A program made the translations under genes and the position numbers. Positions 9,950-21,529 of a stretch of DNA of 64,000 bases are shown here, piece by piece. The notes below the pieces were generated by a model. The model saw only the letters and a program-made list of their open reading frames with translations, searched no databases and was not told where the DNA came from. Positions within the stretch are counted from its first letter, which is position 1. Every line of letters begins with the position of its first letter. This DNA is from Saccharothrix deserti (GTDB lineage: Bacteria > Actinomycetota > Actinomycetes > Mycobacteriales > Pseudonocardiaceae), in assembly GCF_009769385.1 (NCBI RefSeq), contig NZ_VKAB01000017.1:62001-126000 (forward strand), given 5' to 3'.

Positions 9950-10126
9950 ATGCCTCGAAGCGGGGAAAAGGTGTTGGACGACAGTGGGATGTCCACTGTG
10001 GAATATGCGATCGGGACGATCGCGGCGGCGGGACTCGCCGTGCTCCTGTACTCGATCGTGACCGGGGATTGGACGCTGAACCTCCTCCAAGGCCTGCTGC
10101 AACGAGCTTTCACGGTGGACGCGTGA
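9950..10126 (+). CDS. Flp-type pilin subunit (DUF4244)
   Basis: A 58-residue protein with the DUF4244/Flp layout: short polar N-terminus, then 'GMSTVEYAIGTIAAAGLA' with the pilin Glu five residues after the Gly-Met cleavage region, and one hydrophobic helix. AGAAGG lies upstream of the ATG. Position between tadC and the TadE gene matches Rv3656c. It would be the structural pilin, cleaved by a prepilin peptidase not encoded here. Confidence 0.85.
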   Translation: MPRSGEKVLDDSGMSTVEYAIGTIAAAGLAVLLYSIVTGDWTLNLLQGLLQRAFTVDA

Positions 10127-10482
10127 AGCGCGACTGCGCCCCGGCGAAGGTGTTCGGGGACGACCGGGGCGCGGTGACGGTCGAGGCGGCGCTGGCGGTG
10201 TGCGGGTTGGTCGTCGTCCTGGCGCTCGGCGTCACCGCGGTCATGGCGGTGGTGGGGCAGCTCCGGTGCACCGACGCGGCACGGGAGGCGGCCCGGTTGG
10301 TCGCGCGTGGCGACGACGCGCGGGCTGACGGCGTGGTCGAAGCGATCGCGCCCGAAGGGGCTCGGTGGGCGGTCCACAGAGAGGGGGACACGGCGTGGGT
10401 GGAGGTCAGCGCCTCGCGCCTGGGCGTGGAGTTGAAGGCACGTGCCTACGCCGTGCTGGAGCCGGGGGTGGCGGATGGATGA
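10123..10482 (+). CDS. TadE-like minor pilin
   Basis: 119 residues with 'DRGAVTVEAALAVCGLVVVLALG' type N-terminus (TadE motif with Glu at +5), one membrane helix and a small extracytoplasmic domain. The GTG start overlaps the DUF4244 stop. Equivalent to Rv3655c. Probably a pseudopilin of the same machine. Confidence 0.85.
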   Translation: MKRDCAPAKVFGDDRGAVTVEAALAVCGLVVVLALGVTAVMAVVGQLRCTDAAREAARLVARGDDARADGVVEAIAPEGARWAVHREGDTAWVEVSASRLGVELKARAYAVLEPGVADG

Positions 10483-10807
10483 CCGCGGGGCGGCCTCGGT
10501 CGTCGCGGTGGCCGTCGCCGGGGTGTGGTTCGCGCTGGTCGTGGTCGGCGTGCAGGTGGGGGAGGCCGTCGTGACCAGGCATCGGTTGAGCGCGGCGGCC
10601 GATCTCGGCGCGTTGGCGGCGGCCGGGAGGCTGGTGTCCGGAGCCGCCCACGCCTGCGAACGGGCCAAGTGGGTCGTCGAACGGATGGACGCCCGGTTGG
10701 CGGCTTGCGACGTGCACGGGTGGGAGGTCATCGTGCGGGTGTCCGGTCCGGCCTCGGTGTTCGGCGCGCCCAGCGCACGTGCGCGTGCAGGTCCGACTGA
10801 ACGATGA
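10475..10807 (+). CDS. Rv3654c-type TadE/TadG-like small membrane protein
   Basis: 110 residues: 'MDDRGAASVVAVAVAG' followed by one membrane helix and 'RHRLSAAADLGALAAA', the signature of the Flp-associated helicase/secretion neighbourhood TadE-like family. ATG 10475 overlaps the previous stop by 8 bp; ATG 10479 is out of frame. Last gene of the pilus operon. Confidence 0.8.
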   Translation: MDDRGAASVVAVAVAGVWFALVVVGVQVGEAVVTRHRLSAAADLGALAAAGRLVSGAAHACERAKWVVERMDARLAACDVHGWEVIVRVSGPASVFGAPSARARAGPTER

Positions 10808-11011
10808 CCCCTACCTGCCGCGACGAACGGTCGTCCACTGGCGGTGAGCGGACTCACATGACCGCAGATTCGCGGCTTCGCGGTGGGTGAACCGCCTCCA
10901 CACCGTTCTGCCGGCCGCCCGCACCCACCGCGTTCGCCGTGCCACATCGACCAGTTGTCGACTGGCGGTTACCAAAACCCCCGGTCATGTCGTTAGTTCA
11001 AGTGGTGGCAC

Positions 11012-11046
11012 CGACACGGTGTCGAACAACGCCCGACACGGTGTCG
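11012..11046. promoter_or_regulatory. Tandem 13-bp palindromes spaced 22 bp (operator pair)
   Basis: The palindrome CGACACGGTGTCG occurs exactly twice, at 11012-11024 and 11034-11046. The centres are 22 bp apart, about two helical turns, so two dimers would bind the same DNA face. The second copy ends 30 bp before the primase-polymerase ATG. The bound regulator is unknown. The 204 bp between 10808 and 11011 holds no gene. Confidence 0.7.
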
Positions 11047-11076
11047 TGGATCGCAACGCATGGAGGCGAACGAAAA

Positions 11077-11694
11077 ATGGAGTGGTCGGATAGCTGGCGC
11101 GGGGCCTTCCGCATCGAGCTGCGCGCAGAGGCGGTCAACCTCGCGTGGCACGGGTGGCCTGTGCTGCCGGGCACCTATCCGGCGGGTGAGCAGTGGGCCG
11201 GGCGCAACGGGGTCGAGGACGACGGCCCGGTTCCGGTGCACCGCGACTGGCAGGAGCGCATCGGCACCGAGGCGGAGCAGGTCGCCACCTGGTGGGCGGG
11301 CCACTCCTACAGCATCCTGCTGGCCACCGGTCACGGCGTGGACGCCATCGAGGTGAGCGCCGACCTCGGCCGCCGGGCCGCGGTCGAACTGCGCGCCACC
11401 GGCATCCCCGTCCCGATCGTGGCGACCCCGGAGGGCCGCTGGATGTTCCTGGTCGCCTCCGGCGGCACGGCCATCCCGAGCGCCACGAGCACCGACGGGG
11501 ACGTCAAGCACTACGGCCAGGGCGAGTACGTCCCGCTGCCGCCGAGCCCCGCCCAGGTCGGCGTCGTGCACTGGCGGGTCAAGCCGCAGATCTGCGCGTG
11601 GCAGCTGCCGCACGCGAACGTGGTCCGGGACGCCCTGCTCCAGGCCGCCAACCCCACCCCCGCCTACGGCCTGGTCGCCGCCGACCGGTCCTGA
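11077..11694 (+). CDS. Bifunctional DNA primase/polymerase N-terminal (prim-pol-like) domain protein
   Basis: 205 residues resembling the stand-alone prim-pol domain proteins of actinomycetes: 'AVNLAWHGWPVLPGTYP' early, 'VATWWAGHSYSILLATG' centrally, 'VDAIEVSADLG' where an acidic metal-binding motif is expected, and a C-terminal part with 'YVPLPPS'. The usual DxD catalytic pair is not clear to me (here D-A-I-E), so polymerase activity is uncertain. ATG 11077 has GGAGG about 10 nt upstream. Its 3' end overlaps the convergent helicase gene by 31 bp. It occupies the place of cspA in the M. tuberculosis order. Confidence 0.65.
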   Translation: MEWSDSWRGAFRIELRAEAVNLAWHGWPVLPGTYPAGEQWAGRNGVEDDGPVPVHRDWQERIGTEAEQVATWWAGHSYSILLATGHGVDAIEVSADLGRRAAVELRATGIPVPIVATPEGRWMFLVASGGTAIPSATSTDGDVKHYGQGEYVPLPPSPAQVGVVHWRVKPQICAWQLPHANVVRDALLQAANPTPAYGLVAADRS

Positions 11695-14060
11695 TCCACG
11701 TGGCCGTGCCGGATGTCGTGGCGTCTCTCCCCGACCACCCCGAGCACGACGTCCAGCACGGCCACCCCGCCCGCCTTGTCCAGCGGATCGTTGCCGTTCC
11801 CGCACTTCGGCGACTGCACGCAGGACGGGCACCCGGCCGGACATGCGCAAGCAGCGATGGCCTCCCTAGTAGCGACCAACCACGGGACGACCGCGTTGAA
11901 CCCGCGGTCGGCGAACCCGGCTCCCCCGGGATGACCGTCGTGCACGAACACCGTCGCCTCCCCGGTGTCCTGGTGCAGTGCGGTCGAGACGCCGCCGATG
12001 TCCCATCGGTCACAGGTCGCGAAGAGCGGTAGCAGGCCGATCGCCGCGTGTTCGGCGGCGTGCAGTGCGCCGGGGACGCGCGCCGGAGCCAGACCGGCGC
12101 CCCCCGGCGCACTGCCCAGCAGTTCCGCCGACACGGTGTACCAGACCGCCCGCGTCACCAGCGTCTGCGCGGGCAGGTCCAACGGCACCGAGTCGATCAC
12201 CTGGCCGGACGGCAGTTTCCGCAGGTACCCGACGACCTGCGAGGTCACCTCCACCTCGCCCAGGCACACCGTCACCCCGTCGAACGCCCGCTCCTCCAGC
12301 ACCCGCACCACCGAGATGTCCTTGGTGTCACGGGCCGTCGTCGACCAGTCCGGCCGCTCCGCGTGCACCAACGCGATAGCGCCGTCCAGGTCGAGGTGGT
12401 CCACCACGTACGACTCGCCCTGGTGCAGGTAGACCGCCCCCGAGTGCACCTGCCAGCACGCCGCGCCGGGGTCGACCGTGCCGAGCATCCGACCCGAATC
12501 GGCCTCCACCACCACGACCTGCTCGCCACCGGACCCGCGGATGTCCACGTCGGCGTGCGGCCGGTCGTGCGAAGTCCAGTACCAGCCGTTCGGCCGCCGC
12601 CGCAGCACCCGCCGCGCCGCCATGTCCTCCACCACGGCCAGCGCCGCGTCACCGCCGAACGAGGCCAGCGACTCCGGCGTCAACGGCAGCTCGGCCGCCG
12701 CGCACGCCAGCTGCGGCTCCAGCACGTACGGGTTCGTCGGGTCCAGCACCGTCGCCTCGACCGGCTTGTCCAGCACCGCCGACGGGTTGTGCACCAGGTA
12801 GGTGTCCAACGGGTCGTCCCGCGCCACGAACACCACCAGCGCGTCCGAGTCGCCCGTCCGCCCCGCGCGCCCGGCCTGCTGCCAGAACGACGCCAGCGTG
12901 CCGGGGAACCCGGCCACCACCACGGCGTCCAGCCCGACGATGTCGACGCCCAGCTCCAACGCGTTCGTCGTCGCCACACCCAGCAGCTCGCCGGACGACA
13001 CCGCCCGCTCCAACGCCCGCCGCTCCTCCGGCAGGTACCCGCCGCGATAAGCGGCCACCCGCGAAGCCAACGACGGGTCGACCTCCGACAGCAGCCGCCG
13101 CGCGCCCAACGCGGTCAGCTCCGCACCCACCCGCGACCGCACGAACGCCAGCGACCGCGCGCCCTCCACCACCAGCTCGGCCAGGATCCGCGCCGTCTCG
13201 GCCCCCGCCGACCGGCGCACCGGCGCACCGTTCTCGCCTTCCAGTTCCGCCAACAGCGGCGGCTCCCACATCGCCACCGTCCGCCCGGCGCGCGGCGAAC
13301 CGTCCTCCGTCACCGCCGCGCACGGCGCCCCGAGCAGCGCCGAAGCCGACGCACCCGGATCGGCCACCGTCGCCGACGCCAGCACGAACACCGGGTCCGC
13401 GCCGTACCGCTGGGCGACCCGCCGCAACCGCCGCAACAACAACGCCACGTGCGAACCGAAAACACCCCGGTACGAGTGACATTCGTCGACCACCACGTAC
13501 GACAGCCGGCGCAGGAACCGGATCCACCGGGCGTGGTTGGGCAGCACGCCCCGGTGCAGCATGTCGGGGTTGCTGAACACCCAGTTGGCGTGCGCCCGCA
13601 CCCAATCGCGTTCCGCCATCGGAGTGTCACCGTCGAACGACGCCGCGCGCACGTCCGGCACGCCCAACGAAGTCACCGATCTCAACTGGTCCGCACCCAA
13701 CGCCTTCGTCGGCGAGAGGTACAGAGCTGTTGCCTTCGGATCAACTGTCAACGCGCTCAGAACCGGCAATTGGTACGCCAGTGATTTGCCGGACGCCGTG
13801 CCCGTCGCCACCACCACGTGTGATCCTGACCACGCGAGCTCCGCCGCCTCGACCTGGTGCCGCCACGGTTCGGCCACACCCCGTTCCACCAGCGCCGACA
13901 CCACCGGGGACGGCGTCCACGACGGCCACGGGACGGGCTGCGCCGCACGCGGCGGCAGGTTTTCGGTGTGCGTCAGCGGCGATTCACCGGCCGGAACACC
14001 GGCGAGGACCCGGTCCAGCAAACGACGTCCCTGGTTCGCCACGGGCGCAGCTTCGCACAT
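11664..14060 (-). CDS. SftH/Hrq1-like DEAH-box DNA helicase with DUF1998
   Basis: 798 residues of superfamily II. Walker A-like 'GTASGKSLAYQ' lies near residue 93, motif II is DECH, motif VI 'QQAGRAGR' is present, and a C-terminal DUF1998 module ends with a four-cysteine cluster C-x-C-x3-C-x2-C plus a nearby Cys ('CACPAGCPSC'). M. smegmatis SftH of this clade is a 3'-5' DNA helicase; Rv3649 lies at this spot in M. tuberculosis. ATG 14060 is preferred over a GTG at 14075 because GAGGGGG precedes it. The 3' end overlaps the prim-pol-like gene on the other strand. Confidence 0.9.
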   Translation of the reverse strand: MCEAAPVANQGRRLLDRVLAGVPAGESPLTHTENLPPRAAQPVPWPSWTPSPVVSALVERGVAEPWRHQVEAAELAWSGSHVVVATGTASGKSLAYQLPVLSALTVDPKATALYLSPTKALGADQLRSVTSLGVPDVRAASFDGDTPMAERDWVRAHANWVFSNPDMLHRGVLPNHARWIRFLRRLSYVVVDECHSYRGVFGSHVALLLRRLRRVAQRYGADPVFVLASATVADPGASASALLGAPCAAVTEDGSPRAGRTVAMWEPPLLAELEGENGAPVRRSAGAETARILAELVVEGARSLAFVRSRVGAELTALGARRLLSEVDPSLASRVAAYRGGYLPEERRALERAVSSGELLGVATTNALELGVDIVGLDAVVVAGFPGTLASFWQQAGRAGRTGDSDALVVFVARDDPLDTYLVHNPSAVLDKPVEATVLDPTNPYVLEPQLACAAAELPLTPESLASFGGDAALAVVEDMAARRVLRRRPNGWYWTSHDRPHADVDIRGSGGEQVVVVEADSGRMLGTVDPGAACWQVHSGAVYLHQGESYVVDHLDLDGAIALVHAERPDWSTTARDTKDISVVRVLEERAFDGVTVCLGEVEVTSQVVGYLRKLPSGQVIDSVPLDLPAQTLVTRAVWYTVSAELLGSAPGGAGLAPARVPGALHAAEHAAIGLLPLFATCDRWDIGGVSTALHQDTGEATVFVHDGHPGGAGFADRGFNAVVPWLVATREAIAACACPAGCPSCVQSPKCGNGNDPLDKAGGVAVLDVVLGVVGERRHDIRHGHVDQDRSAATRP

Positions 14061-14285
14061 CACGGACCCCCTCACGAGGGATAAGACTCAGCCTGCGCGC
14101 ATAACGGTGTGTGCACGGATCGGGACGCGCCGTTGTGGACTTGCGCGCTATGAATAGACTCCGCCGAATCGCATCCAATGAGGGATGCATCACGTTGTGT
14201 CGGGGCTGACAGTCGCGTGAGTGACCCGCCTCACACTAGCGGGGTGTGACCCACGTTGGGTTAGGAAAACTCACCAGGAGGACGG

Positions 14286-16589
14286 ATGTCCCGGCAATTC
14301 CTCGCGGAGGGCCTCGAGCTCTCCGGAGGTGATCGCGGCCTCGTCGCCGTGGTCGCCGTGGTCGCCCTGGCTGCCCTGGCCGTGGGCTATGTGCTGCTCC
14401 GGGAGGTACTGGCCGCGGGCCAGGGGACCTCCAAGATGCAGGACATCGCCAAGGCGGTCCAAGAGGGCGCAGCGGCCTACCTCAACCGGCAGTTCCGAAC
14501 GCTCGGCATCTTCGTCGTCATCGTGTTCGTGCTGCTGTTCATGCTCCCCGCCGAGGACTTGGGGGAGCGCATCGGCAGGTCGCTGTTCTTCCTCGTCGGT
14601 GCCGGCTTCTCCGCCACCATCGGCTACCTCGGCATGTGGCTGTCGACCCGCGCGAACGTGCGCGTCGCCGCCGCGGCCAGGGAGCCCGCCGGCCGGGAGA
14701 AGGCCATGCGGATCGCGTTCCGCACCGGTGGCGTGGTCGGCATGTTCACCGTCGGCCTCGGCCTGTTCGGCGCGGCGCTGGTCGTGTTCGTCTACGTGGG
14801 CCAGGCGCCGCGGGTGCTGGAGGGCTTCGGCTTCGGCGCCGCGCTGCTCGCCATGTTCATGCGGGTCGGCGGCGGCATCTTCACCAAGGCCGCCGACGTC
14901 GGCGCTGACCTGGTCGGCAAGGTCGAGCAGGGCATCCCCGAGGACGACCCGCGCAACGCGGCGACCATCGCGGACAACGTGGGCGACAACGTCGGCGACT
15001 GCGCCGGCATGGCCGCGGACCTGTTCGAGTCCTACGCCGTCACCCTGGTGGCGTCGCTCATCCTGGGCACCGCCGCGTTCGGCGCGAAGGGCCTGCTGTT
15101 CCCGCTGATCGTCCCGGCGATCGGCGTGCTCACCGCGGTCATCGGCGTCTACATCACCGGCGCCCGGACCGGCGAGAACGGCCTCACCGCGATCAACCGC
15201 TCGTTCTACATCTCGGCGGTCATCTCGGCGGTGCTGTGCACGGTGGCGGCGTTCCTCTTCCTGCCCAGCTCGTTCGCGGGCCTGGAGGGCGTGTCCGAGG
15301 ACATCGCCCGCACCAGCGGCAACCCGGCCCTGATCGCGGCCATCGCGGTGATCATCGGCATCGTGCTGGCGGGCGTCATCCTGTGGCTGACCGGCTACTT
15401 CACCGGCACCGAGCACAAGCCGGTCAAGGAGGTCGGCCGCACCTCGCTCACCGGCGCGGCGACCGTCATCCTGTCCGGTATCTCGGTCGGCTTCGAGTCG
15501 GCGGTCTACACCGCGCTGGTCATCGGCGGCGCGGTCTACGGCGCGTTCCTGCTGTCCGGTTCGGTGGTCGTGTCGCTGTTCGCGGTCGCGCTGGCCGGTT
15601 GTGGCCTGCTGACCACGGTCGGCGTCATCGTGGCCATGGACACCTTCGGCCCGGTCTCCGACAACGCCCAGGGCATCGCCGAGATGTCCGGCGACGTCGA
15701 CGGCGAGGGCGCGCAGATCCTCACCGAGCTGGACGCGGTCGGCAACACCACCAAGGCCATCACCAAGGGCATCGCGATCGCCACCGCCGTGCTGGCCGCG
15801 ACCGCGCTGTTCGGCTCCTACCGGGACGCCATCGAACAGGCGCTGCGGGACGTCCAGGTCGGCCTCGGCGAGGTGCCGGTGTCGTTCACCAACGTGGTGT
15901 TCAGCCCGAACGTGCTGGTCGGCCTCCTGATCGGCGCGGCCGTGGTGTTCATGTTCTCCGGTCTCGCGGTCAACGCGGTGACCCGTGCGGCGGGCGCGAT
16001 CGTGTTCGAGGTGCGCCGCCAGTTCCGGGAGAACCCGGGCATCATGGACGGCTCGGTCAAGCCGGAGTACGGCAAGGTCGTCGACATCTGCACGAAGGAC
16101 TCGCTGCGCGAGCTGGCCACCCCCGGTCTGCTCGCGGTGCTGGCGCCGATCGCGGTCGGCTTCGGCCTCGGTGTCGGCCCGCTGGCCGGGTACCTGGCCG
16201 GCGCGATCGCCACCGGCACCCTGATGGCGGTGTTCCTGGCCAACTCCGGTGGCGCCTGGGACAACGCGAAGAAGCTGGTCGAGGACGGCAACCACGGCGG
16301 CAAGGGCTCCGACGCCCACGCCGCGACCGTCATCGGCGACACCGTCGGCGACCCGTTCAAGGACACCGCCGGTCCGGCCATCAACCCGCTGATCAAGGTG
16401 ATGAACCTGGTCTCGGTGCTGATCGCGCCCGCCATCGTCGGCTTCTCGGTCGGCGCGGACGCGTCGGCCGGTATCCGGTACACGATCGCGATCGTGGCGG
16501 TGGCGATCATCGTGGCGGCCGTGGTCGTGTCCAAGCGGCGCGGCACGGCCATCGCGGACACCCCGGCGGAGGCGACCACCTCCGCGTGA
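14286..16589 (+). CDS. hppA: Membrane-bound proton-pumping pyrophosphatase, K+-independent type
   Basis: 767 residues with about 16 membrane spans. The substrate site 'GGIFTKAADVGADLVGKVE' and acidic motif 'NAATIADNVGDNVGDCAG' are intact. The K+-dependence switch reads 'GNTTKAITKG' (Lys and Thr instead of Ala and Gly), which marks K+-independent H+-PPases. It couples PPi hydrolysis to proton export. AGGAGGACGG precedes the ATG. A hairpin follows the stop. It is monocistronic and convergent with nothing; the 225 bp upstream shows no gene. Confidence 0.96.
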   Translation: MSRQFLAEGLELSGGDRGLVAVVAVVALAALAVGYVLLREVLAAGQGTSKMQDIAKAVQEGAAAYLNRQFRTLGIFVVIVFVLLFMLPAEDLGERIGRSLFFLVGAGFSATIGYLGMWLSTRANVRVAAAAREPAGREKAMRIAFRTGGVVGMFTVGLGLFGAALVVFVYVGQAPRVLEGFGFGAALLAMFMRVGGGIFTKAADVGADLVGKVEQGIPEDDPRNAATIADNVGDNVGDCAGMAADLFESYAVTLVASLILGTAAFGAKGLLFPLIVPAIGVLTAVIGVYITGARTGENGLTAINRSFYISAVISAVLCTVAAFLFLPSSFAGLEGVSEDIARTSGNPALIAAIAVIIGIVLAGVILWLTGYFTGTEHKPVKEVGRTSLTGAATVILSGISVGFESAVYTALVIGGAVYGAFLLSGSVVVSLFAVALAGCGLLTTVGVIVAMDTFGPVSDNAQGIAEMSGDVDGEGAQILTELDAVGNTTKAITKGIAIATAVLAATALFGSYRDAIEQALRDVQVGLGEVPVSFTNVVFSPNVLVGLLIGAAVVFMFSGLAVNAVTRAAGAIVFEVRRQFRENPGIMDGSVKPEYGKVVDICTKDSLRELATPGLLAVLAPIAVGFGLGVGPLAGYLAGAIATGTLMAVFLANSGGAWDNAKKLVEDGNHGGKGSDAHAATVIGDTVGDPFKDTAGPAINPLIKVMNLVSVLIAPAIVGFSVGADASAGIRYTIAIVAVAIIVAAVVVSKRRGTAIADTPAEATTSA

Positions 16590-16598
16590 GCCCGGTGT

Positions 16599-16635
16599 GA
16601 AGGCGGGGTGCCGCACTCGGTGGCACCCCGCCTTC
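16599..16635 (+). terminator. Hairpin terminator after hppA
   Basis: GAAGGCGGGGTGCC (16599-16612) pairs perfectly with GGCACCCCGCCTTC (16622-16635) around a 9-nt loop. There is no long T-run, as is common in high-GC actinobacteria. Confidence 0.75.
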
Positions 16636-16703
16636 GCTTGCTCCGGATAGGCCGAGTGGGGGCACACTTGTCGGTGATGCCTAGGACTGTTGGGAGCACC
16701 CTC

Positions 16704-17285
16704 ATGAGACTTCTTCCGCTGGTCGCCGCGGCCGCCCTGGTCGTGGCGGTTGCCGGGTGCGGGTCCGGGGGTGACTCCGCGCCACCCACGTCGCCGTCGG
16801 CGCCGTCCGACGCGCCGGCGGTGGCGTACATGGACAAGGTCTGCACGGCGGTGGCCGCGTTCACGGCGGTGCCCAAGACGCCGCCGAAGCTCGACGCGAA
16901 CGACCCGGCGAAGCTCAAGGCCGACATGGCCGTGTACATGGGCCAGATGGCGGACGCGTTCAGCCAGACCGCCACCAAGCTGCGCGAGGTCGGGCCGTCG
17001 CCGATGCCGGGCGGCACCGAGCAGGTGGAGAAGATGGCGGTGACGTTCACCGACATCGCGAAGAACTTCACCGACGCGAAGGCGGCCATCGAGGCGGCGG
17101 ACGCCAACGACCCGGTGGGCGGGCTGCAGGCCGCCGGTGAGGCCATCACGCGGTTGAACGACTTCGTGGAGCCCCTCAAGCAGCTGGAGGCGTCACCGGA
17201 GCTGTCGGCGGCGGCCGAGCAGGCTGCTTCCTGCCAGAACCTGACGACGTTGAGCCCGTCGGAGTCGGTGCCACCCACCTCGTAG
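16704..17285 (+). CDS. Small lipoprotein, family not recognised
   Basis: 193 residues with a lipoprotein signal (lipobox V-A-G-C at about residue 19), a Ser/Pro-rich linker and a helical domain with two further cysteines ('KVCTAV' and 'ASCQNL') that could form a disulfide. No enzyme motif seen. GGGAG lies 7 nt before ATG 16704; ATG 16677 is an in-frame alternative. It resembles the next gene in length, signal, linker and Cys spacing, so the two are probably diverged tandem duplicates. Confidence 0.75.
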   Translation: MRLLPLVAAAALVVAVAGCGSGGDSAPPTSPSAPSDAPAVAYMDKVCTAVAAFTAVPKTPPKLDANDPAKLKADMAVYMGQMADAFSQTATKLREVGPSPMPGGTEQVEKMAVTFTDIAKNFTDAKAAIEAADANDPVGGLQAAGEAITRLNDFVEPLKQLEASPELSAAAEQAASCQNLTTLSPSESVPPTS

Positions 17286-17325
17286 TAGGTTTCCCCCTCG
17301 TCTTTCGACTCCTTGGGGGGCTTTG

Positions 17326-17949
17326 GTGAAGCACAGCGTGAAGCACCGCGTCGTTCTCGCGGCGGCGTTCGCCGTTGTTCTGGTCACCGCGGCGTGCGGC
17401 GGTGGCGGATCGTCGTCGTCCTCGGGCTCGGGCTCGTCCGCGACCACCACGACCACGACCGCGGCGGCCACCGCCGACCCGGTCGAGTGGACCGGCACGT
17501 TCTGCGACGGCATCGGGCCCACCGTGCAGGGTGTGCTGGACCTGCTGAAGATCATGTTCGAGGGCGGCGCCGAGGACCCGGCCAAGCAGAAGGCCGCGCT
17601 GCTCGACTACAGCGCCAAGGCGGGCGAGTCGATGTCCGAGGCGGGCGAGAAGCTGGAAGGCCTCGGCGCGCCCTCGGCGGAGACCCAGGTCCTGCACGAC
17701 GAGCTGGTCAAGTTCTTCACCGACTCGGGCAAGACGTTGACCGAGGTCAACACCGAGTTGGCGAAGCTGGACCCGGCCGACCCGCAGTTCGCCACCAAGC
17801 TGGAGCAGCTGGGCGGCGACCAGGCCGACCCGTCCAAGCTCCAGGAGCAGATCAAGAAGCTCCAGGAGGACCCGAAGCTCGGCGAGGCGTTCAAGCAGGC
17901 CCCGCAGTGCGTGCAGATGGCCGAGACGCTGAAGAGCCTCGGCAGCTGA
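17326..17949 (+). CDS. Small lipoprotein, probable paralogue of the preceding gene
   Basis: 207 residues. Lipobox T-A-A-C, then Gly/Ser and Thr-rich linker, then a helical domain with 'TFCDGIGPTV' near its start and 'PQCVQMAETL' at the end, the same two-cysteine plan as the neighbour. Several in-frame GTG/TTG starts exist; GTG 17326 sits 5 nt after GGGGGG. Function unknown; surface anchored. Confidence 0.75.
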   Translation: MKHSVKHRVVLAAAFAVVLVTAACGGGGSSSSSGSGSSATTTTTTAAATADPVEWTGTFCDGIGPTVQGVLDLLKIMFEGGAEDPAKQKAALLDYSAKAGESMSEAGEKLEGLGAPSAETQVLHDELVKFFTDSGKTLTEVNTELAKLDPADPQFATKLEQLGGDQADPSKLQEQIKKLQEDPKLGEAFKQAPQCVQMAETLKSLGS

Positions 17950-18041
17950 CACCGTGCTGATGCACGTGAGGCCGTTGGGGTACGTGGTTCAGCCCTTCGG
18001 AGACTGGCCGTGGTCGAACGTGTGTTCTACGCTGCCTGTCC

Positions 18042-18623
18042 GTGGGGCAACTGTCCTTCTTCTCGGCCGAGGCGAGACAGCCTTGCCTCGGTGACCTGGC
18101 GGGCCTGCTGTGCGGGCCCGGCCAGGCGCTGGGCTTCGCCCGTGGACGTGCGGCCCGGGTTTCGGTGGGAGTCGACACCCGGGCCCGTGCCGCTGCCGTC
18201 GTGGCGGCGTTGGCCGAGCGCGGCGTGCAGGCCCGGACCGATCTCGACGAGGACGGTCCCGTGCAGGTCACGACCGCTTTCCGGACCGATCTGACCGGGT
18301 TGGCCGCGCAGTGGCTGGACGGTCGCCGCAAGGTCGTGCCCGCCGATTTCGCCCTCGACGGCGGCGCGCTGCGGCTCTGGGCGCTGGCGTCCGGCCGGTG
18401 GGTGGAGTCCGGGTACTTCCTCGGCCTCGACCCGGAGTCGCCCGACACGCATGAGGCGTTGCGAAAAGCGTTGGCCACGTCGGGCCTCCCCTCGACACTC
18501 TTGACGGAGAAGGCCGGGGGACCGGCGCTGCGTGTCGTCGGCCGACGGCGGCTCGAACGGCTCGCGGAGCTGGTCGGACGTGCGCCGCGGGGCGTCGCCG
18601 AGCGCACCTGGCCGGCCGCGTAG
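18042..18623 (+). CDS. Conserved protein of Rv3647c type, upstream of topA
   Basis: 193 residues. Conserved-looking segments are 'CGPGQALGFARGRAARVSV', 'LRLWALASGRWVESGYFLG' and 'LRVVGRRRLERLAELVG'. The second half has the alternating helix/sheet feel of a LAGLIDADG/WhiA-N fold, but no catalytic acids are obvious; that is inference. The position directly upstream of topA matches Rv3647c. A TACGCT hexamer at 18028-18033 ends 8 bp before the GTG, so the message may be leaderless. No function is known to me. Confidence 0.7.
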   Translation: MGQLSFFSAEARQPCLGDLAGLLCGPGQALGFARGRAARVSVGVDTRARAAAVVAALAERGVQARTDLDEDGPVQVTTAFRTDLTGLAAQWLDGRRKVVPADFALDGGALRLWALASGRWVESGYFLGLDPESPDTHEALRKALATSGLPSTLLTEKAGGPALRVVGRRRLERLAELVGRAPRGVAERTWPAA

Positions 18624-18749
18624 CGCGTCCTCTTGGCGGAGGATCGGGCACAGTTGTGTCACCCTGTCCCGACCAGGGCTGCCCAGCGGTGACGAAGGAC
18701 AGTGCACACTGGCGGGTCGGGACACAGGGTTCGAAGAGAGCGGGACGGC

Positions 18750-21512
<2,763 letters not shown>

Positions 21513-21529
21513 CTGGTGGAGGCGGGGCG

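Noticed and set aside
10808-11076. cspA, expected here from the M. tuberculosis order
   Set aside because: No cold-shock protein frame with KGFGF/VFVH motifs exists in the gap.
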